Of a stretch of 64,000 nt of DNA, positions 1 through 8,584 are shown piece by piece. Below the pieces are notes generated by a model. The model searched no databases. It saw only the letters and a program-made list of their open reading frames with translations, and was not told the origin of the DNA. A program made the position numbers and the translations under genes. Location: assembly GCA_005885555.1 (NCBI GenBank), contig VAWN01000023.1, positions 115,610 to 179,609 of the forward strand. The letters run 5' to 3'. The stretch comes from Actinomycetota bacterium. Lineage in GTDB: Bacteria > Actinomycetota > Actinomycetes > Mycobacteriales > Micromonosporaceae. How positions within the stretch are numbered: the stretch's first letter is position 1; each line of letters opens with the position of its first letter.

Positions 1-509
1 CGATCGGTATGGGCGTGTCGGTCACCCCGCTGCAGATGGCCGCGGTGTACGCGACGATCGCCAACGGCGGGGTGTACGTCCAGCCGCACCTGATCCAAGC
101 GACGATCGCGCCCGACGGCACGGTACGCCCGGCCGACCCGGCGCTGCGCCGTACCGTGCTGTCCCAGCTCACCGCCGACACGCTGCGCCAGGATCTGGAG
201 GCCGTCGTCACCGCGCCGGGCGCGACCGGGCACTCGGCCGCGGTACCGGGGTACCGGGTGGCCGGCAAGACCGGCACCGGCCTGCAGGTCAAGGACGGCA
301 AGTATGTGGCCGGCGAGGTGGCCTCGTTCATCGGCATGGCGCCGGCCGAGGCGCCCCGCTACGTGATCGCGGTCTTCGCGCACAGCCCGGGCGGGGAGGG
401 CGGCGCGGTCGCCGCACCGGCCTTCCGGGACATGATGGCGTTCACGTTGCGCTACTTCCAGGTACCGCCAAGTGTGGGTACCGCGCCGAAGTTCACCCTG
501 ACCTTGTGA
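1..509 (+). CDS. ftsI: Penicillin-binding protein, FtsI type, 3' part only
   Basis: This is the C-terminal part of a class B penicillin-binding protein, the septal transpeptidase that cross-links peptidoglycan outside the membrane. The frame is already open at the window edge, so the true start lies upstream. The transpeptidase KTGT motif is visible at bases 267-278 inside GYRVAGKTGTG. The motif PLQMAAVYATIANGG just inside the window is also typical of this fold. The gene stops with TGA at 507-509. Its position directly before murE is the standard place of ftsI/pbpB in the dcw cluster, which is why I name it ftsI and not another class B enzyme. The N-terminal membrane anchor and the active-site SxxK are outside the window. 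Confidence 0.93.
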   Translation, partial: IGMGVSVTPLQMAAVYATIANGGVYVQPHLIQATIAPDGTVRPADPALRRTVLSQLTADTLRQDLEAVVTAPGATGHSAAVPGYRVAGKTGTGLQVKDGKYVAGEVASFIGMAPAEAPRYVIAVFAHSPGGEGGAVAAPAFRDMMAFTLRYFQVPPSVGTAPKFTLTL

Positions 510-539
510 GGCAGCATCGGCGTTCCGGCCCGCAGCCGG

Positions 540-545
540 TAGGGT
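540..545 (+). promoter_or_regulatory. -10 element of a probable leaderless murE promoter
   Basis: TAGGGT lies 8 bases before the GTG at 554, and there is no Shine-Dalgarno sequence in between. This fits a leaderless transcript starting at or next to the start codon and supports 554 as the murE start. The -35 region is not clear. Confidence 0.5.
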
Positions 546-553
546 CTGACGGC

Positions 554-2083
554 GTGCCCGGCTATCCGCGTCCCCGGACGGTACCCGCCCGCTCGCTCGG
601 CGAGCTGGCGGCACTGCTCGGCGTGGCGGCGTCCGGCGGGCGCCCCGGCCCCGGCGAGCGCCCCGGCGCCGGCGGGCGCCCCGGCCCCGGACCGACGGTC
701 ACCGGGGTGACCCTCGCCAGCGACACCGTCGTGCCCGGTGACCTGTTCGCCGCGCTGCCCGGGTCGCGCGCGCACGGCGCCCGGTACATCGGGGCGGCCC
801 GGGCGGCCGGAGCGGTGGCGGTGCTGACCGACCCGGCCGGGGCGCCGGAGGCGGGCGACCTGCCCGTGCTCGTCGTCGACGACCCGCGCGCCGCCCTGGG
901 CGAGGTGGCCGCGGAGATCTACGGCCGGCCGACGCAGCGGCTGACCGTGCTGGGGATCACCGGTACCGCCGGCAAGACCACCACGGCGTACCTCCTTGAC
1001 GCCGGCCTGCGCGCCGCCGGCCACAGCACCGCCCTGATCGGTACCGTCGAGACCCGCATCGGCGACGAGGTGCTGGACAGCGCCCGGACCACCCCGGAGG
1101 CCAGCGACCTGCAGGCGCTGTGCGCCGTCGCGCTGGAACGCGGGGTCACCGCGCTGTCGATGGAGGTGTCCAGCCACGCGCTGGCGCTGGGCCGGGTCAA
1201 CGGGATCGGGTTCGCGGTCGGCGGGTACACCAACTTCGGCACCGACCACCTGGACTTCCACGCGTCCGTGGACGAGTACTTCGCGGCCAAGGCGCTGCTG
1301 TTCGACGGGCGCTGCCGGTACGAGGTGCTGAACCTGGACGATCCGGCGCTCGGTCGGCTGCTCAGGCCGCAGACGATCACCTACTCCGCGGCCGGCGACC
1401 CGACTGCGACCTGGCGGGCCGGCGAGATCACGCCGGACGGGTACGGGCAGCGGTTCCGCGCCTACGGCCCGGACCCCGTCGAGGTCCGGCTCGCCCTGCC
1501 CGGCCGGCACAACGTGGCCAACGCGCTGCTCGCGCTGGCCAGCCTGGTCGCCGTCGGGGTGGACGCGAAGACCGCCGCCGCCGGCATCGCGACCTGTCCG
1601 GGGGTACCCGGCCGGCTGGAGCGCGTCGCCGCACCCGGCCCGGTCGTCGGGGTGGTCGACTACGCGCACAAGCCCGACGCGATCGTCGCCGCCCTGGCCG
1701 CCCTGCGCGAGTCCACCACCGGCCGGCTGATCTGCGTGATCGGGGCCGGTGGCGACCGGGACCGGGCCAAGCGGCCGACCATGGGCAAGGCCGCCGCGCA
1801 CGGTGCCGACCTGGTGATCGTCACCGACGACAACCCGCGCACCGAGGACCCGGCCGCGATCCGGGCCGACGTGCTGCGCGGCGCGGGCGACGCCGCGATC
1901 GAGGTCGACGGCCGCCGGGCCGCCATCGCCGAGGCGGTGGCGCGCGCCGCACCCGGCGACCTGATCGCGTTGCTCGGCAAGGGACACGAGCGCGGGCAGG
2001 AGGTCGGTGCCGAGGTGTACCCGTTCGACGACCGGGTCGAGCTGGCCGCCGCGCTGGCCCGCCGGTACGGGAGCGGCGCGTGA
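554..2083 (+). CDS. murE: UDP-MurNAc-tripeptide synthetase MurE (meso-DAP adding)
   Basis: MurE is the cytoplasmic ATP-dependent ligase that adds the third stem-peptide amino acid to UDP-MurNAc-L-Ala-D-Glu. The ATP-binding loop GTAGKTTT is at about residues 137-144. The motif DNPR at 426-429 is the family signature for meso-diaminopimelate, so a DAP-type wall is expected. I chose GTG 554 (VPGYPRPRTV) over the GTG at 506 because a -10 box sits just before it and related proteins begin this way; this gives 509 residues, the usual size. Residues about 28-47 are a Gly/Pro/Arg-rich stretch coded by a 20-base perfect repeat (635-654 and 671-690), which looks like a lineage-specific expansion. The stop overlaps the murF start. 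Confidence 0.97.
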   Translation: MPGYPRPRTVPARSLGELAALLGVAASGGRPGPGERPGAGGRPGPGPTVTGVTLASDTVVPGDLFAALPGSRAHGARYIGAARAAGAVAVLTDPAGAPEAGDLPVLVVDDPRAALGEVAAEIYGRPTQRLTVLGITGTAGKTTTAYLLDAGLRAAGHSTALIGTVETRIGDEVLDSARTTPEASDLQALCAVALERGVTALSMEVSSHALALGRVNGIGFAVGGYTNFGTDHLDFHASVDEYFAAKALLFDGRCRYEVLNLDDPALGRLLRPQTITYSAAGDPTATWRAGEITPDGYGQRFRAYGPDPVEVRLALPGRHNVANALLALASLVAVGVDAKTAAAGIATCPGVPGRLERVAAPGPVVGVVDYAHKPDAIVAALAALRESTTGRLICVIGAGGDRDRAKRPTMGKAAAHGADLVIVTDDNPRTEDPAAIRADVLRGAGDAAIEVDGRRAAIAEAVARAAPGDLIALLGKGHERGQEVGAEVYPFDDRVELAAALARRYGSGA

Positions 2084-3483
2084 TCGGGCTGACGCTGGCC
2101 GAGGTGGCCGCGGCGGTGTCCGGGCACCTCGTCGCCGCCGATCCGGCCACGGTCGTGACCGGGCCGGTCGAGTACGACTCGCGGCTGGTCGCGCCGGGCG
2201 GGCTGTTCGTCGCGTTCCCGGGCGAGCAGGTCGACGGGCACGACTACGCGGCCGCCGCGCACGCCGCCGGCGCGGTCGCGGTGCTGGCCACCCGGGTACC
2301 GCCGCCGGGCGCGACCGCCATCCCGACCGTGCTGGTGGACGACCAGCTCACCGCGATGGCGGCGCTGGCCCACGCGGTCGTCGACCGGTTGCCCGGGTTG
2401 ACCGTGGTCGGGCTGACCGGCTCGTCCGGCAAGACCACCACCAAGGACATGGTCGCCCAGCTGCTCACCGGGATGGGCCCGACCGTCGCGCCGACCGGCT
2501 CGCTCAACAACGAGCTGGGGTACCCGTACACCGTGCTCAAGTCCGGCACGCACACCCGGTACCTGGTCCTGGAGATGGGTGCCCGCGGCCTGGGCCACAT
2601 CCGGTACCTGTGCGGGATCGCGCGGCCGCGCGTCGGCGTGGTGCTCAACGTCGGCGTCGCGCACCTGGGCGAGTTCGGCAGCGTAGAGGCGATCGCCGCG
2701 GCCAAGGGCGAACTGGTCGAGGCGCTGCCGGCGGACGGGCTCGCGGTGCTCAACGCCGACGATCCCCGGGTCGCCGCCATGGCCGGCCGGACCGCCGCCC
2801 GGGTGGCTCTCGTCGGCGAGTGCGACGCGGCCGAGGTCCGGGCCGAGGACGTCACGCTGGACGAGCGCGGGCGGGCCGGGTACACCCTGGTGACGCCGGA
2901 GGGTCGCGCGCCGGTGCGGCTCGCGGTCAGCGGGCGGCACCAGGTCGGCAACTCCCTCGCCGCGGCCGCGGTCGCCCGGGAACTCGGCCAGCCACTGCCC
3001 GACCTGGCCGAGGCGCTCGGCCGGCTGCGGCTGGTTTCCGCACGAAGGATGGATGTCTTCGACCGGCCCGACGGTGTCACCGTGATCGACGACTCGTACA
3101 ACGCCAACCCGGCCTCGACCGCGGCGGCGCTGCGCGCGCTGGCCGCGCTCGCGGGCACCGCACGGCGGACCGTCGCGGTGCTCGGCTACCTGGCCGAGCT
3201 GGGGGAGTACGAGCGCGCCGGCCACGAGGAGGTCGGGCGCCTGGCCGCCGAGCTGGGCGTGGACCTGCTGATCTCGGTCGGCGCGCCGGCCGCGCCGATC
3301 CACGACGGCGCGACCGGGGTGGCGAGTTGGGGAGGGAAGTCGGTGCGGGTGTCCGATCAGGCGGAAGCCGTCGCGCTGTTGCGCGGCGAGCTGCGGCCGG
3401 GTGATGTGGTACTGGTGAAGGGCTCGCGGTACCGCACCTGGGCGGTCGCCGACGCACTGCGCCCGCCGGAGGCCGAGCAGTGA
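2080..3483 (+). CDS. murF: UDP-MurNAc-pentapeptide synthetase MurF
   Basis: MurF adds D-Ala-D-Ala to the UDP-MurNAc-tripeptide and completes the cytoplasmic precursor. The protein has 467 residues with the ATP loop GSSGKTTT at about 114-121, followed by the family motif SLNNELGYP. The GTG start at 2080 shares GTGA with the murE stop, so the two genes are translationally coupled. The gene's own stop likewise overlaps the mraY start. Nothing unusual is visible in length or motifs. Confidence 0.97.
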   Translation: MIGLTLAEVAAAVSGHLVAADPATVVTGPVEYDSRLVAPGGLFVAFPGEQVDGHDYAAAAHAAGAVAVLATRVPPPGATAIPTVLVDDQLTAMAALAHAVVDRLPGLTVVGLTGSSGKTTTKDMVAQLLTGMGPTVAPTGSLNNELGYPYTVLKSGTHTRYLVLEMGARGLGHIRYLCGIARPRVGVVLNVGVAHLGEFGSVEAIAAAKGELVEALPADGLAVLNADDPRVAAMAGRTAARVALVGECDAAEVRAEDVTLDERGRAGYTLVTPEGRAPVRLAVSGRHQVGNSLAAAAVARELGQPLPDLAEALGRLRLVSARRMDVFDRPDGVTVIDDSYNANPASTAAALRALAALAGTARRTVAVLGYLAELGEYERAGHEEVGRLAAELGVDLLISVGAPAAPIHDGATGVASWGGKSVRVSDQAEAVALLRGELRPGDVVLVKGSRYRTWAVADALRPPEAEQ

Positions 3484-4583
3484 GATCAGTCATCGTCGCG
3501 GCCTGCGTCGCGTTCGTGCTGACGCTGTTCGGCACGCCGTTCGCGATCCGCGGTTTCACCCGGCTGCGCGCCGCCCAGCCGATCCGCGACATCAACACCT
3601 CGCACGCCGGCAAGCGGGGTACCCCGACGATGGGCGGGGTGGTGTTCATCGTCGGTACCGTGGTCGCCTACTTCGCCGGCCACCTGGTCCTGAACACCCT
3701 GCCCGAGCAGCAGATCGCCCCGCCCGGCCCGACCATCACCGGACTGGTGCTGCTCGGCCTCATGGTGTTCAGCGGCGCGATCGGGTTCATCGACGACTTC
3801 CTCAAGGTGCGCAAGCGCAACAGCCTCGGCCTCAACAAGCGCGGCAAGCTGATCCTGCAGCTGATCGTCGGCTCGGTCTTCGGCGTCGTGGCGCTGTACT
3901 TCCCGGCCACCAACGGGCAGACCGTCGGCAGTACCCACGTCTCGTTCATCCGTGACATCAGGTGGATGGACATCGGCAAGGTCGGCGCGGTGGTGCTGTT
4001 CCTGGCCGTGGTCATGGCCACCACCAACGCGGTGAACCTGACCGACGGGCTGGACGGGCTGGCCACCGGCGCCTCGATCATGGTGCTCGGCGGGTACCTG
4101 CTGATCTCCTTCTGGCAGTACCGGCACTGGTGCGCCGACGTCCGGTCGCCGACGTTCACCAGCGCGTACTGCTACTCGCCGCGCGACCCCCTCGAAGTGG
4201 CCCTCATCGCCGGGGCCGCCGCCGGGGCCTGCGTGGGCTTCCTGTGGTGGAACGCCTCGCCGGCCCGGATCTTCATGGGCGACACCGGATCCATGGCGCT
4301 CGGCGGGCTGATCGCCGGCATGGCCATGGCGACCCGTACCGAACTGCTGCTGCTCGTCCTCGGCCTGCTCTTCGTCATCATCACGATGTCACTGATCATC
4401 CAGATCGTCTCGTTCCGGACCACCGGTAAACGGGTGTTCCGGATGTCGCCGCTGCACCACCACTTCGAGCTGGCCGGGTGGAGCGAGGTCAACATCGTGA
4501 TCCGGTTCTGGATCATCGCCGGCATCGGGGTGGCGGTCGGCCTGGGCATGTTCTACGGCGACTTCCTCCGGGTGGCCGGGTGA
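3480..4583 (+). CDS. mraY: Phospho-MurNAc-pentapeptide transferase MraY
   Basis: MraY is the integral membrane enzyme that moves phospho-MurNAc-pentapeptide from UDP to undecaprenyl phosphate, forming lipid I. The 367-residue protein shows about ten hydrophobic segments, the catalytic [12 protein letters not shown] loop near residue 186, [12 protein letters not shown] near 265, and the histidine-rich [11 protein letters not shown] loop near 326. The GTG start overlaps the murF stop. The stop codon falls inside the first copy of a tandem duplication, described separately, so the very 3' end of the gene has been copied. Confidence 0.97.
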   Translation: MRSVIVAACVAFVLTLFGTPFAIRGFTRLRAAQPIRDINTSHAGKRGTPTMGGVVFIVGTVVAYFAGHLVLNTLPEQQIAPPGPTITGLVLLGLMVFSGAIGFIDDFLKVRKRNSLGLNKRGKLILQLIVGSVFGVVALYFPATNGQTVGSTHVSFIRDIRWMDIGKVGAVVLFLAVVMATTNAVNLTDGLDGLATGASIMVLGGYLLISFWQYRHWCADVRSPTFTSAYCYSPRDPLEVALIAGAAAGACVGFLWWNASPARIFMGDTGSMALGGLIAGMAMATRTELLLLVLGLLFVIITMSLIIQIVSFRTTGKRVFRMSPLHHHFELAGWSEVNIVIRFWIIAGIGVAVGLGMFYGDFLRVAG

Positions 4584-4605
4584 GCACGCGGGTGGCCGGG
4601 TGAGC
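4569..4605 (+). repeat. Direct duplication around the mraY stop codon
   Basis: The 17-base unit CGGGTGGCCGGGTGAGC occurs at 4569-4585 and again at 4589-4605. The first copy contains the last codons and TGA of mraY, and the second lies just downstream. It looks like slippage or tandem duplication that copied the stop region. Two similar cases lie at 22136-22163 and 41053-41088. Confidence 0.85.
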
Positions 4606-4624
4606 GAGCGTCAGCGAGCGAACC
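4600..4624 (+). repeat. Intergenic GTGAGC...GCGAACC element
   Basis: The segment begins GTGAGCGAGCG and ends AGCGAGCGAACC. It resembles the elements at 8452-8584 and 30813-30850, each placed just after a gene end inside an operon. The core is an AGCG-rich block followed by GAACC or GAGCC. I infer a dispersed small repeat family of unknown function. Confidence 0.55.
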
Positions 4625-4679
4625 ATGGGCTCAGCAGCCGGCGCGAGCGGCGTCTCCGAGCGGCACGCGAGGAGACGGC

Positions 4680-6038
4680 GTGAGGCACGTCCTCGTGGCG
4701 GGTACCGGCGTCGCCGGGTCGGCCGCCGCGCGGGTGCTGCTGGACACCGGCGCGCAGGTGACCGTCGTGGACCGGGTCGCCTCGGCGCGCACCGCGGCGC
4801 TGGCCGAGGCCGGCGCGCACATCGTCATCGCCGACGGCGCCCCGCCGCCGAACCTGCTCGCCGCGGTGTCCGAGGTGGTCGTCTCGCCCGGCTTCGCGCC
4901 GCACCATCCGCTCGTCGTGGCGGCGCTGACCGCGGGCCTGGAGGTGTACAGCGAGCCGGAGCTGGCCTGGCGGCTGCGCGGGCCGGCGGCGCCGGTGTGG
5001 CTGGGCGTCACCGGTACCAACGGCAAGACCACGACCACCACGATGCTCGCCGCCATCCTCTCGGCCGCCGGCAAGCGGACCGCGGCGCTGGGCAACGTCG
5101 GCGAGCCGCTGGTGTTCGCGGGCGGGTACGAGGTGCTGGCCGTCGAGCTGTCCAGCTTCCAGCTGTACTGGTCGCGCGACCTCGCGGTACCGGCCGGCGC
5201 GCTGCTCAACCTCGCCGACGACCATCTGGAGTGGCACGGCACCTTCGACGCGTACGCGCGGGCGAAGGAGGCCATCTGGCGCGCGGCCACCCCGGAGGGC
5301 GGCGGCGTGGCGGTCGGCAACCTCGACGACGCGCGGGTCGCCGCGCTGCTGGCTGAGGTGCCCGGCCGGGCTGTCGGGTTCACGGTTCACCCGCCCGCGC
5401 CGGGCCAGCTCGGTGTGCAGGACGGCTGGCTGGTCGACCGCGCCTTCGGGGCCGGCCGGCTCATCGAGGCCCGGCTGGTCCGCCCACCGGGTACCCACAA
5501 TGTCAGCAACGCGCTGGCCGCCGCCGCGCTGGCGCTGTCCTACGGCGTGCCGGCCGAGGCGGTCGGCGACGGCCTGGCCGGGTACCGGCCGGAGCCGCAC
5601 CGCAACGCGCTCGTCGGCACCGTCGGCGGGGTCGGCTACGTCGACGACAGCAAGGCGACCAACCCGCACGCGGCGCTCGCCTCGCTGACCGCGTACCCGC
5701 GGATCGTCTGGGTCGCGGGCGGGCAGCTCAAGGGCGTCGACGTGGACGAACTGGTGCAAACCGTGGCGGACCGGCTGGCCGGCGCGGTACTGCTCGGCGT
5801 GGACCGGGCCGAGGTCGCGCAGGCGCTGGCACGACACGCCCCGCAGGTCCCCGTGATCAGCATCGACGGCACCGATGATGGGGCGATGGGCGAGGTGGTA
5901 CGGGCGGCCGCCGGGCTGGCCCGGCCGGGTGACACCGTCCTGCTGGCTCCGGCCGCGGCATCCAAGGACATGTTCGCCAGCTACGCGCACCGCGGGGCGG
6001 CGTTCGCGGCCGCGGTACACGAGCTGGAGTGTTCGTGA
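4680..6038 (+). CDS. murD: UDP-MurNAc-L-Ala:D-Glu ligase MurD
   Basis: MurD adds D-glutamate to UDP-MurNAc-L-Ala in the cytoplasm. The 452-residue protein opens with a Rossmann-like segment (HVLVAGTGVAGSAAARVL) and carries the ATP loop GTNGKTTTT at about residue 112. The Mur-family motif DDSKATNPHA is in the C-terminal half. The GTG start at 4680 has a GAGGAG ribosome-binding site at 4669-4674. It follows mraY after 96 bases that contain repeat sequence, the loosest junction in this part of the cluster. Its stop overlaps the ftsW start. Confidence 0.96.
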   Translation: MRHVLVAGTGVAGSAAARVLLDTGAQVTVVDRVASARTAALAEAGAHIVIADGAPPPNLLAAVSEVVVSPGFAPHHPLVVAALTAGLEVYSEPELAWRLRGPAAPVWLGVTGTNGKTTTTTMLAAILSAAGKRTAALGNVGEPLVFAGGYEVLAVELSSFQLYWSRDLAVPAGALLNLADDHLEWHGTFDAYARAKEAIWRAATPEGGGVAVGNLDDARVAALLAEVPGRAVGFTVHPPAPGQLGVQDGWLVDRAFGAGRLIEARLVRPPGTHNVSNALAAAALALSYGVPAEAVGDGLAGYRPEPHRNALVGTVGGVGYVDDSKATNPHAALASLTAYPRIVWVAGGQLKGVDVDELVQTVADRLAGAVLLGVDRAEVAQALARHAPQVPVISIDGTDDGAMGEVVRAAAGLARPGDTVLLAPAAASKDMFASYAHRGAAFAAAVHELECS

Positions 6039-7333
6039 CCACTGACGCGCTGCCGCGCCGGGGACCCCTCGCGGCGTTGCGTGGCCTGCTGGACCGCCCC
6101 CTCGCCTCGTACTACCTGCTGCTGTCCTCGTCCGGCCTGCTGCTGGTGATCGGTCTGGTCATGGTGTTCTCGGCGACCAGCGTGCAGTCCTACGCGGCCA
6201 GCGGCAACGCGTTCTTCTCGGTGTCCCGGCAGGCCGTCTTCGCGCTGCTCGGACTCGTCGCGTTCTGGGCGTTCCAGCGGCTGCCGGCGCGCACCTACCG
6301 GGCGCTGGGCACCCCGCTGCTGGTCGTGGCCATCGTGCTGCTGGTGACGCTGGACCTGCTCGGCGTGGTACCCGGGGCGCGGCTCGGCCCGGTCCACGGC
6401 GACACCACCAACAACCTGTGGCTGTACCTCGGCCCGATCGAGCTGCAGCCGTCGGAGCTGGCCAAGCTCGCGCTGGCGCTGTGGGGCGCCGGGGTACTGG
6501 CCGCGAAGGGGCCGGCGATCGGCTGGTGGAAGGAGCTGGCCCGGCCGCTGTTCCCGGTGGCGGCGCTGGTGTTCCTGCTCGTCGGGTACAACGACTTCGG
6601 CACCATGGTCTGCCTGGTGATCCTGTTCGCCGGGCTGCTGTGGGCGGCCGGCGTGCGGCTGCGCGTGTTCGCCGGCCTGGGCGCGGTGGCCCTCGCCGCG
6701 TTCGCGCTGCTGATCACGCTGCCCGGGTTCAAGTACCGGGTGGACCGGCTGACCAGCTTCGCCGACGCCAAGCACTGCGACCCGCAGCAGGCGTGCTACC
6801 AGAGCCTGCACGGCCTGTACGCGATCGCCGACGGCGGCTGGTTCGGCGTCGGGCTGGGCGAGAGCCGGCTCAAATGGGGCTGGCTACCCAATGGCCACAA
6901 CGACTTCATCTTCGCGGTCATCGCCGAGGAACTCGGTGTGGTGGGCTGTTTCGTGGTGCTCGCGCTGCTGGCCGTCCTCGCGTACACCGGGCTGCGCATC
7001 GCGCGCCGGGTGGACGACCCGTTCCGCCGGCTGGTCGCCGCCGCGATCACCATCTGGCTGATCGGCCAGGCCACCATCAACATCGGCGGGGTGGTCGGGC
7101 TGCTGCCGATCACCGGGCTGCCGTTGCCGTTCATCTCCGACGGCGGTTCCGCGCTGGTCGTGACGCTGGCCGCGGTCGGCCTGCTGGCGTCGTTCGCCCG
7201 CGCCGAACCGGATGCGTCGCGTGCCCTGCACGGCCGTCCCCCCGACCGGTGGGTGCGACTACTCTGGGCGCCGCTACCGCCGTTGCCGCGCACCCGGCGC
7301 AAGGCGGAGCGGACGACGGAGGGGAGACGGTGA
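6035..7333 (+). CDS. ftsW: SEDS glycosyltransferase FtsW
   Basis: FtsW is the membrane peptidoglycan polymerase of the divisome and works with FtsI. The protein has 432 residues and about ten transmembrane segments. Family motifs include LKWGWLPNGHNDFIFAVIAEE, cut here to its core NGHNDFIFAVIAEELG, and the late GLPLPFISDGGS. I start at GTG 6035, which overlaps the murD TGA; GTG 6029 would add only two residues. A 25-residue cytoplasmic N-terminus precedes the first membrane helix. The C-terminal tail of about 45 residues is basic. Confidence 0.96.
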   Translation: MTTDALPRRGPLAALRGLLDRPLASYYLLLSSSGLLLVIGLVMVFSATSVQSYAASGNAFFSVSRQAVFALLGLVAFWAFQRLPARTYRALGTPLLVVAIVLLVTLDLLGVVPGARLGPVHGDTTNNLWLYLGPIELQPSELAKLALALWGAGVLAAKGPAIGWWKELARPLFPVAALVFLLVGYNDFGTMVCLVILFAGLLWAAGVRLRVFAGLGAVALAAFALLITLPGFKYRVDRLTSFADAKHCDPQQACYQSLHGLYAIADGGWFGVGLGESRLKWGWLPNGHNDFIFAVIAEELGVVGCFVVLALLAVLAYTGLRIARRVDDPFRRLVAAAITIWLIGQATINIGGVVGLLPITGLPLPFISDGGSALVVTLAAVGLLASFARAEPDASRALHGRPPDRWVRLLWAPLPPLPRTRRKAERTTEGRR

Positions 7334-8442
7334 TGGCGGGCGACCTGCGGTCGGTGGTCCTGGCCGGGGGCGGCACGGGCGGACACGTGTACCCGCTGCT
7401 CGCGTTCGCGGACTGCCTGCGCCGCCACGATCCGGACCTGCGCATCACCTGCCTGGGCACCGCCCGCGGGCTGGAGAACGAGATCATCCCGCCGCGCGGG
7501 TACGACCTGCGGCTGGTACCGGCGCACCAGCTGCCCCGGTCGGTGAACCTGAACCTGGTCCGCACGCCGGACCGGATGTGGCGGGCGGCCCGCGCCACCC
7601 GGGCGGTACTCGACGAGGTGGCCGCGCAGGTGGTCGTCGGCTTCGGCGGGTACGTCGCGGTACCGGCCTACCTCGCCGCCTGGCGCCGGCACACGCCGAT
7701 CGTGATCCACGAGGTGAACGTCCCGCCCGGAGTGGCCAACCGGATGGGCATGCGCTTCACCAGGCACGTGGCGGTCGGCTTCCCGTACCAGACCGAGCAG
7801 GTACCGGCGCTGCGCCAGGCGCGGGTGACCGGGGTACCCCTGCGGCAGTCGATCGCCACGCTGGACCGGTCCGCCCGGCGCGCGCAGGCCCGGGCGCACT
7901 TCGGCCTGGACCCCGACCGGCCGACCCTGTTCGTCTTCGGCGCCTCGCAGGGCGCCCGGTCGATCAACCTGGCGATGGCCGGGGCCGCCAAGGCGCTGAC
8001 CGCGGCCGGCATCCAGGTGCTGCACATCATGGGCGCCCGCAACGAGCCGGTGGAGATCCCGCCCGACCTGCCGGTCCCGTACGTCACCACGAAGTTCCTG
8101 TCCGAGATGGAGCTCGGGTACGCCGCGGCCGACCTGGCACTGTGCCGGGGCGGCGCGATGACCTGCGCGGAGACCGCGGCGGTCGGCGTGCCGGCGATCT
8201 ACGTGCCGCTGCCGTACGGCAACGGCGAGCAGCGCCGCAACGCGCTGCCCGTCGTCGAGGCCGGTGGCGGCCTGCTCGTGGACGACAGCGAGCTGACCTC
8301 GGCGTGGATCGAGCAGACCGTGGTACCGCTGCTGCGCGACCCGGCCCGGGTCGCGGCGATGTCGGCGGCGGCCGCCGGCTACGGCCGGCGCGACGGCGAC
8401 GAGGCGCTGCGCGCCTTCATGTACGAGGCGGTGGCCCGGTGA
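7333..8442 (+). CDS. murG: Lipid II synthase MurG
   Basis: MurG is the peripheral membrane glycosyltransferase that adds GlcNAc to lipid I, giving lipid II. The 369-residue protein shows the N-terminal glycine-rich motif GGGTGGHVYP (residues 12-21, with the family histidine at 18) and the UDP-GlcNAc site near CRGGAMTCAETAAVGVPAI. The ATG at 7333 shares one base with the ftsW TGA; the GTG at 7330 is an alternative. A GGGGAGACGG ribosome-binding region precedes it. The stop is followed by a 142-base spacer made of repeats. Confidence 0.96.
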   Translation: MAGDLRSVVLAGGGTGGHVYPLLAFADCLRRHDPDLRITCLGTARGLENEIIPPRGYDLRLVPAHQLPRSVNLNLVRTPDRMWRAARATRAVLDEVAAQVVVGFGGYVAVPAYLAAWRRHTPIVIHEVNVPPGVANRMGMRFTRHVAVGFPYQTEQVPALRQARVTGVPLRQSIATLDRSARRAQARAHFGLDPDRPTLFVFGASQGARSINLAMAGAAKALTAAGIQVLHIMGARNEPVEIPPDLPVPYVTTKFLSEMELGYAAADLALCRGGAMTCAETAAVGVPAIYVPLPYGNGEQRRNALPVVEAGGGLLVDDSELTSAWIEQTVVPLLRDPARVAAMSAAAAGYGRRDGDEALRAFMYEAVAR

Positions 8443-8451
8443 GCGCGGCGG

Positions 8452-8584
8452 GGCGCACCGGAGCGCCTCGCGGAGCGAACCAGGAGGCCGTGAGTGCAGC
8501 GGGGCGCGGCGGCGCCTGGACTGAGGAGCGTAGCGACGAGGGAAGGTGGCGCACCACAGCGCCTCGCGGAGCGAACCAGGAGGC
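8452..8584 (+). repeat. Paired intergenic repeat carrying ribosome-binding sites
   Basis: A 27-base unit occurs perfectly at 8462-8488 and 8558-8584, and similarity extends about 9 bases further upstream in both copies (GGCGCACC). Each copy starts AGCGCCTCGCGGAGCGAACC and ends CAGGAGGC, so each ends in a Shine-Dalgarno-like sequence. The second copy supplies the murC ribosome-binding site. Between them lies GAGGAGCGTAGCGACGAGG. No convincing coding sequence fills this spacer. Confidence 0.8.

Noticed and set aside
452..1987. 511-codon open frame on the minus strand over murE
   Set aside because: A shadow of murE in high-GC DNA: no family motifs, His/Gln/Arg/Gly-rich translation, and murE is certain.
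4625..4680. ATG 4625 as an upstream murD start
   Set aside because: It is in a different frame from murD; GTG 4680 has a well-placed GAGGAG site and begins the Rossmann segment directly.
8443..8584. Possible small gene between murG and murC
   Set aside because: The stretch consists of two repeat copies and a linker; open frames there are short and change between the copies.
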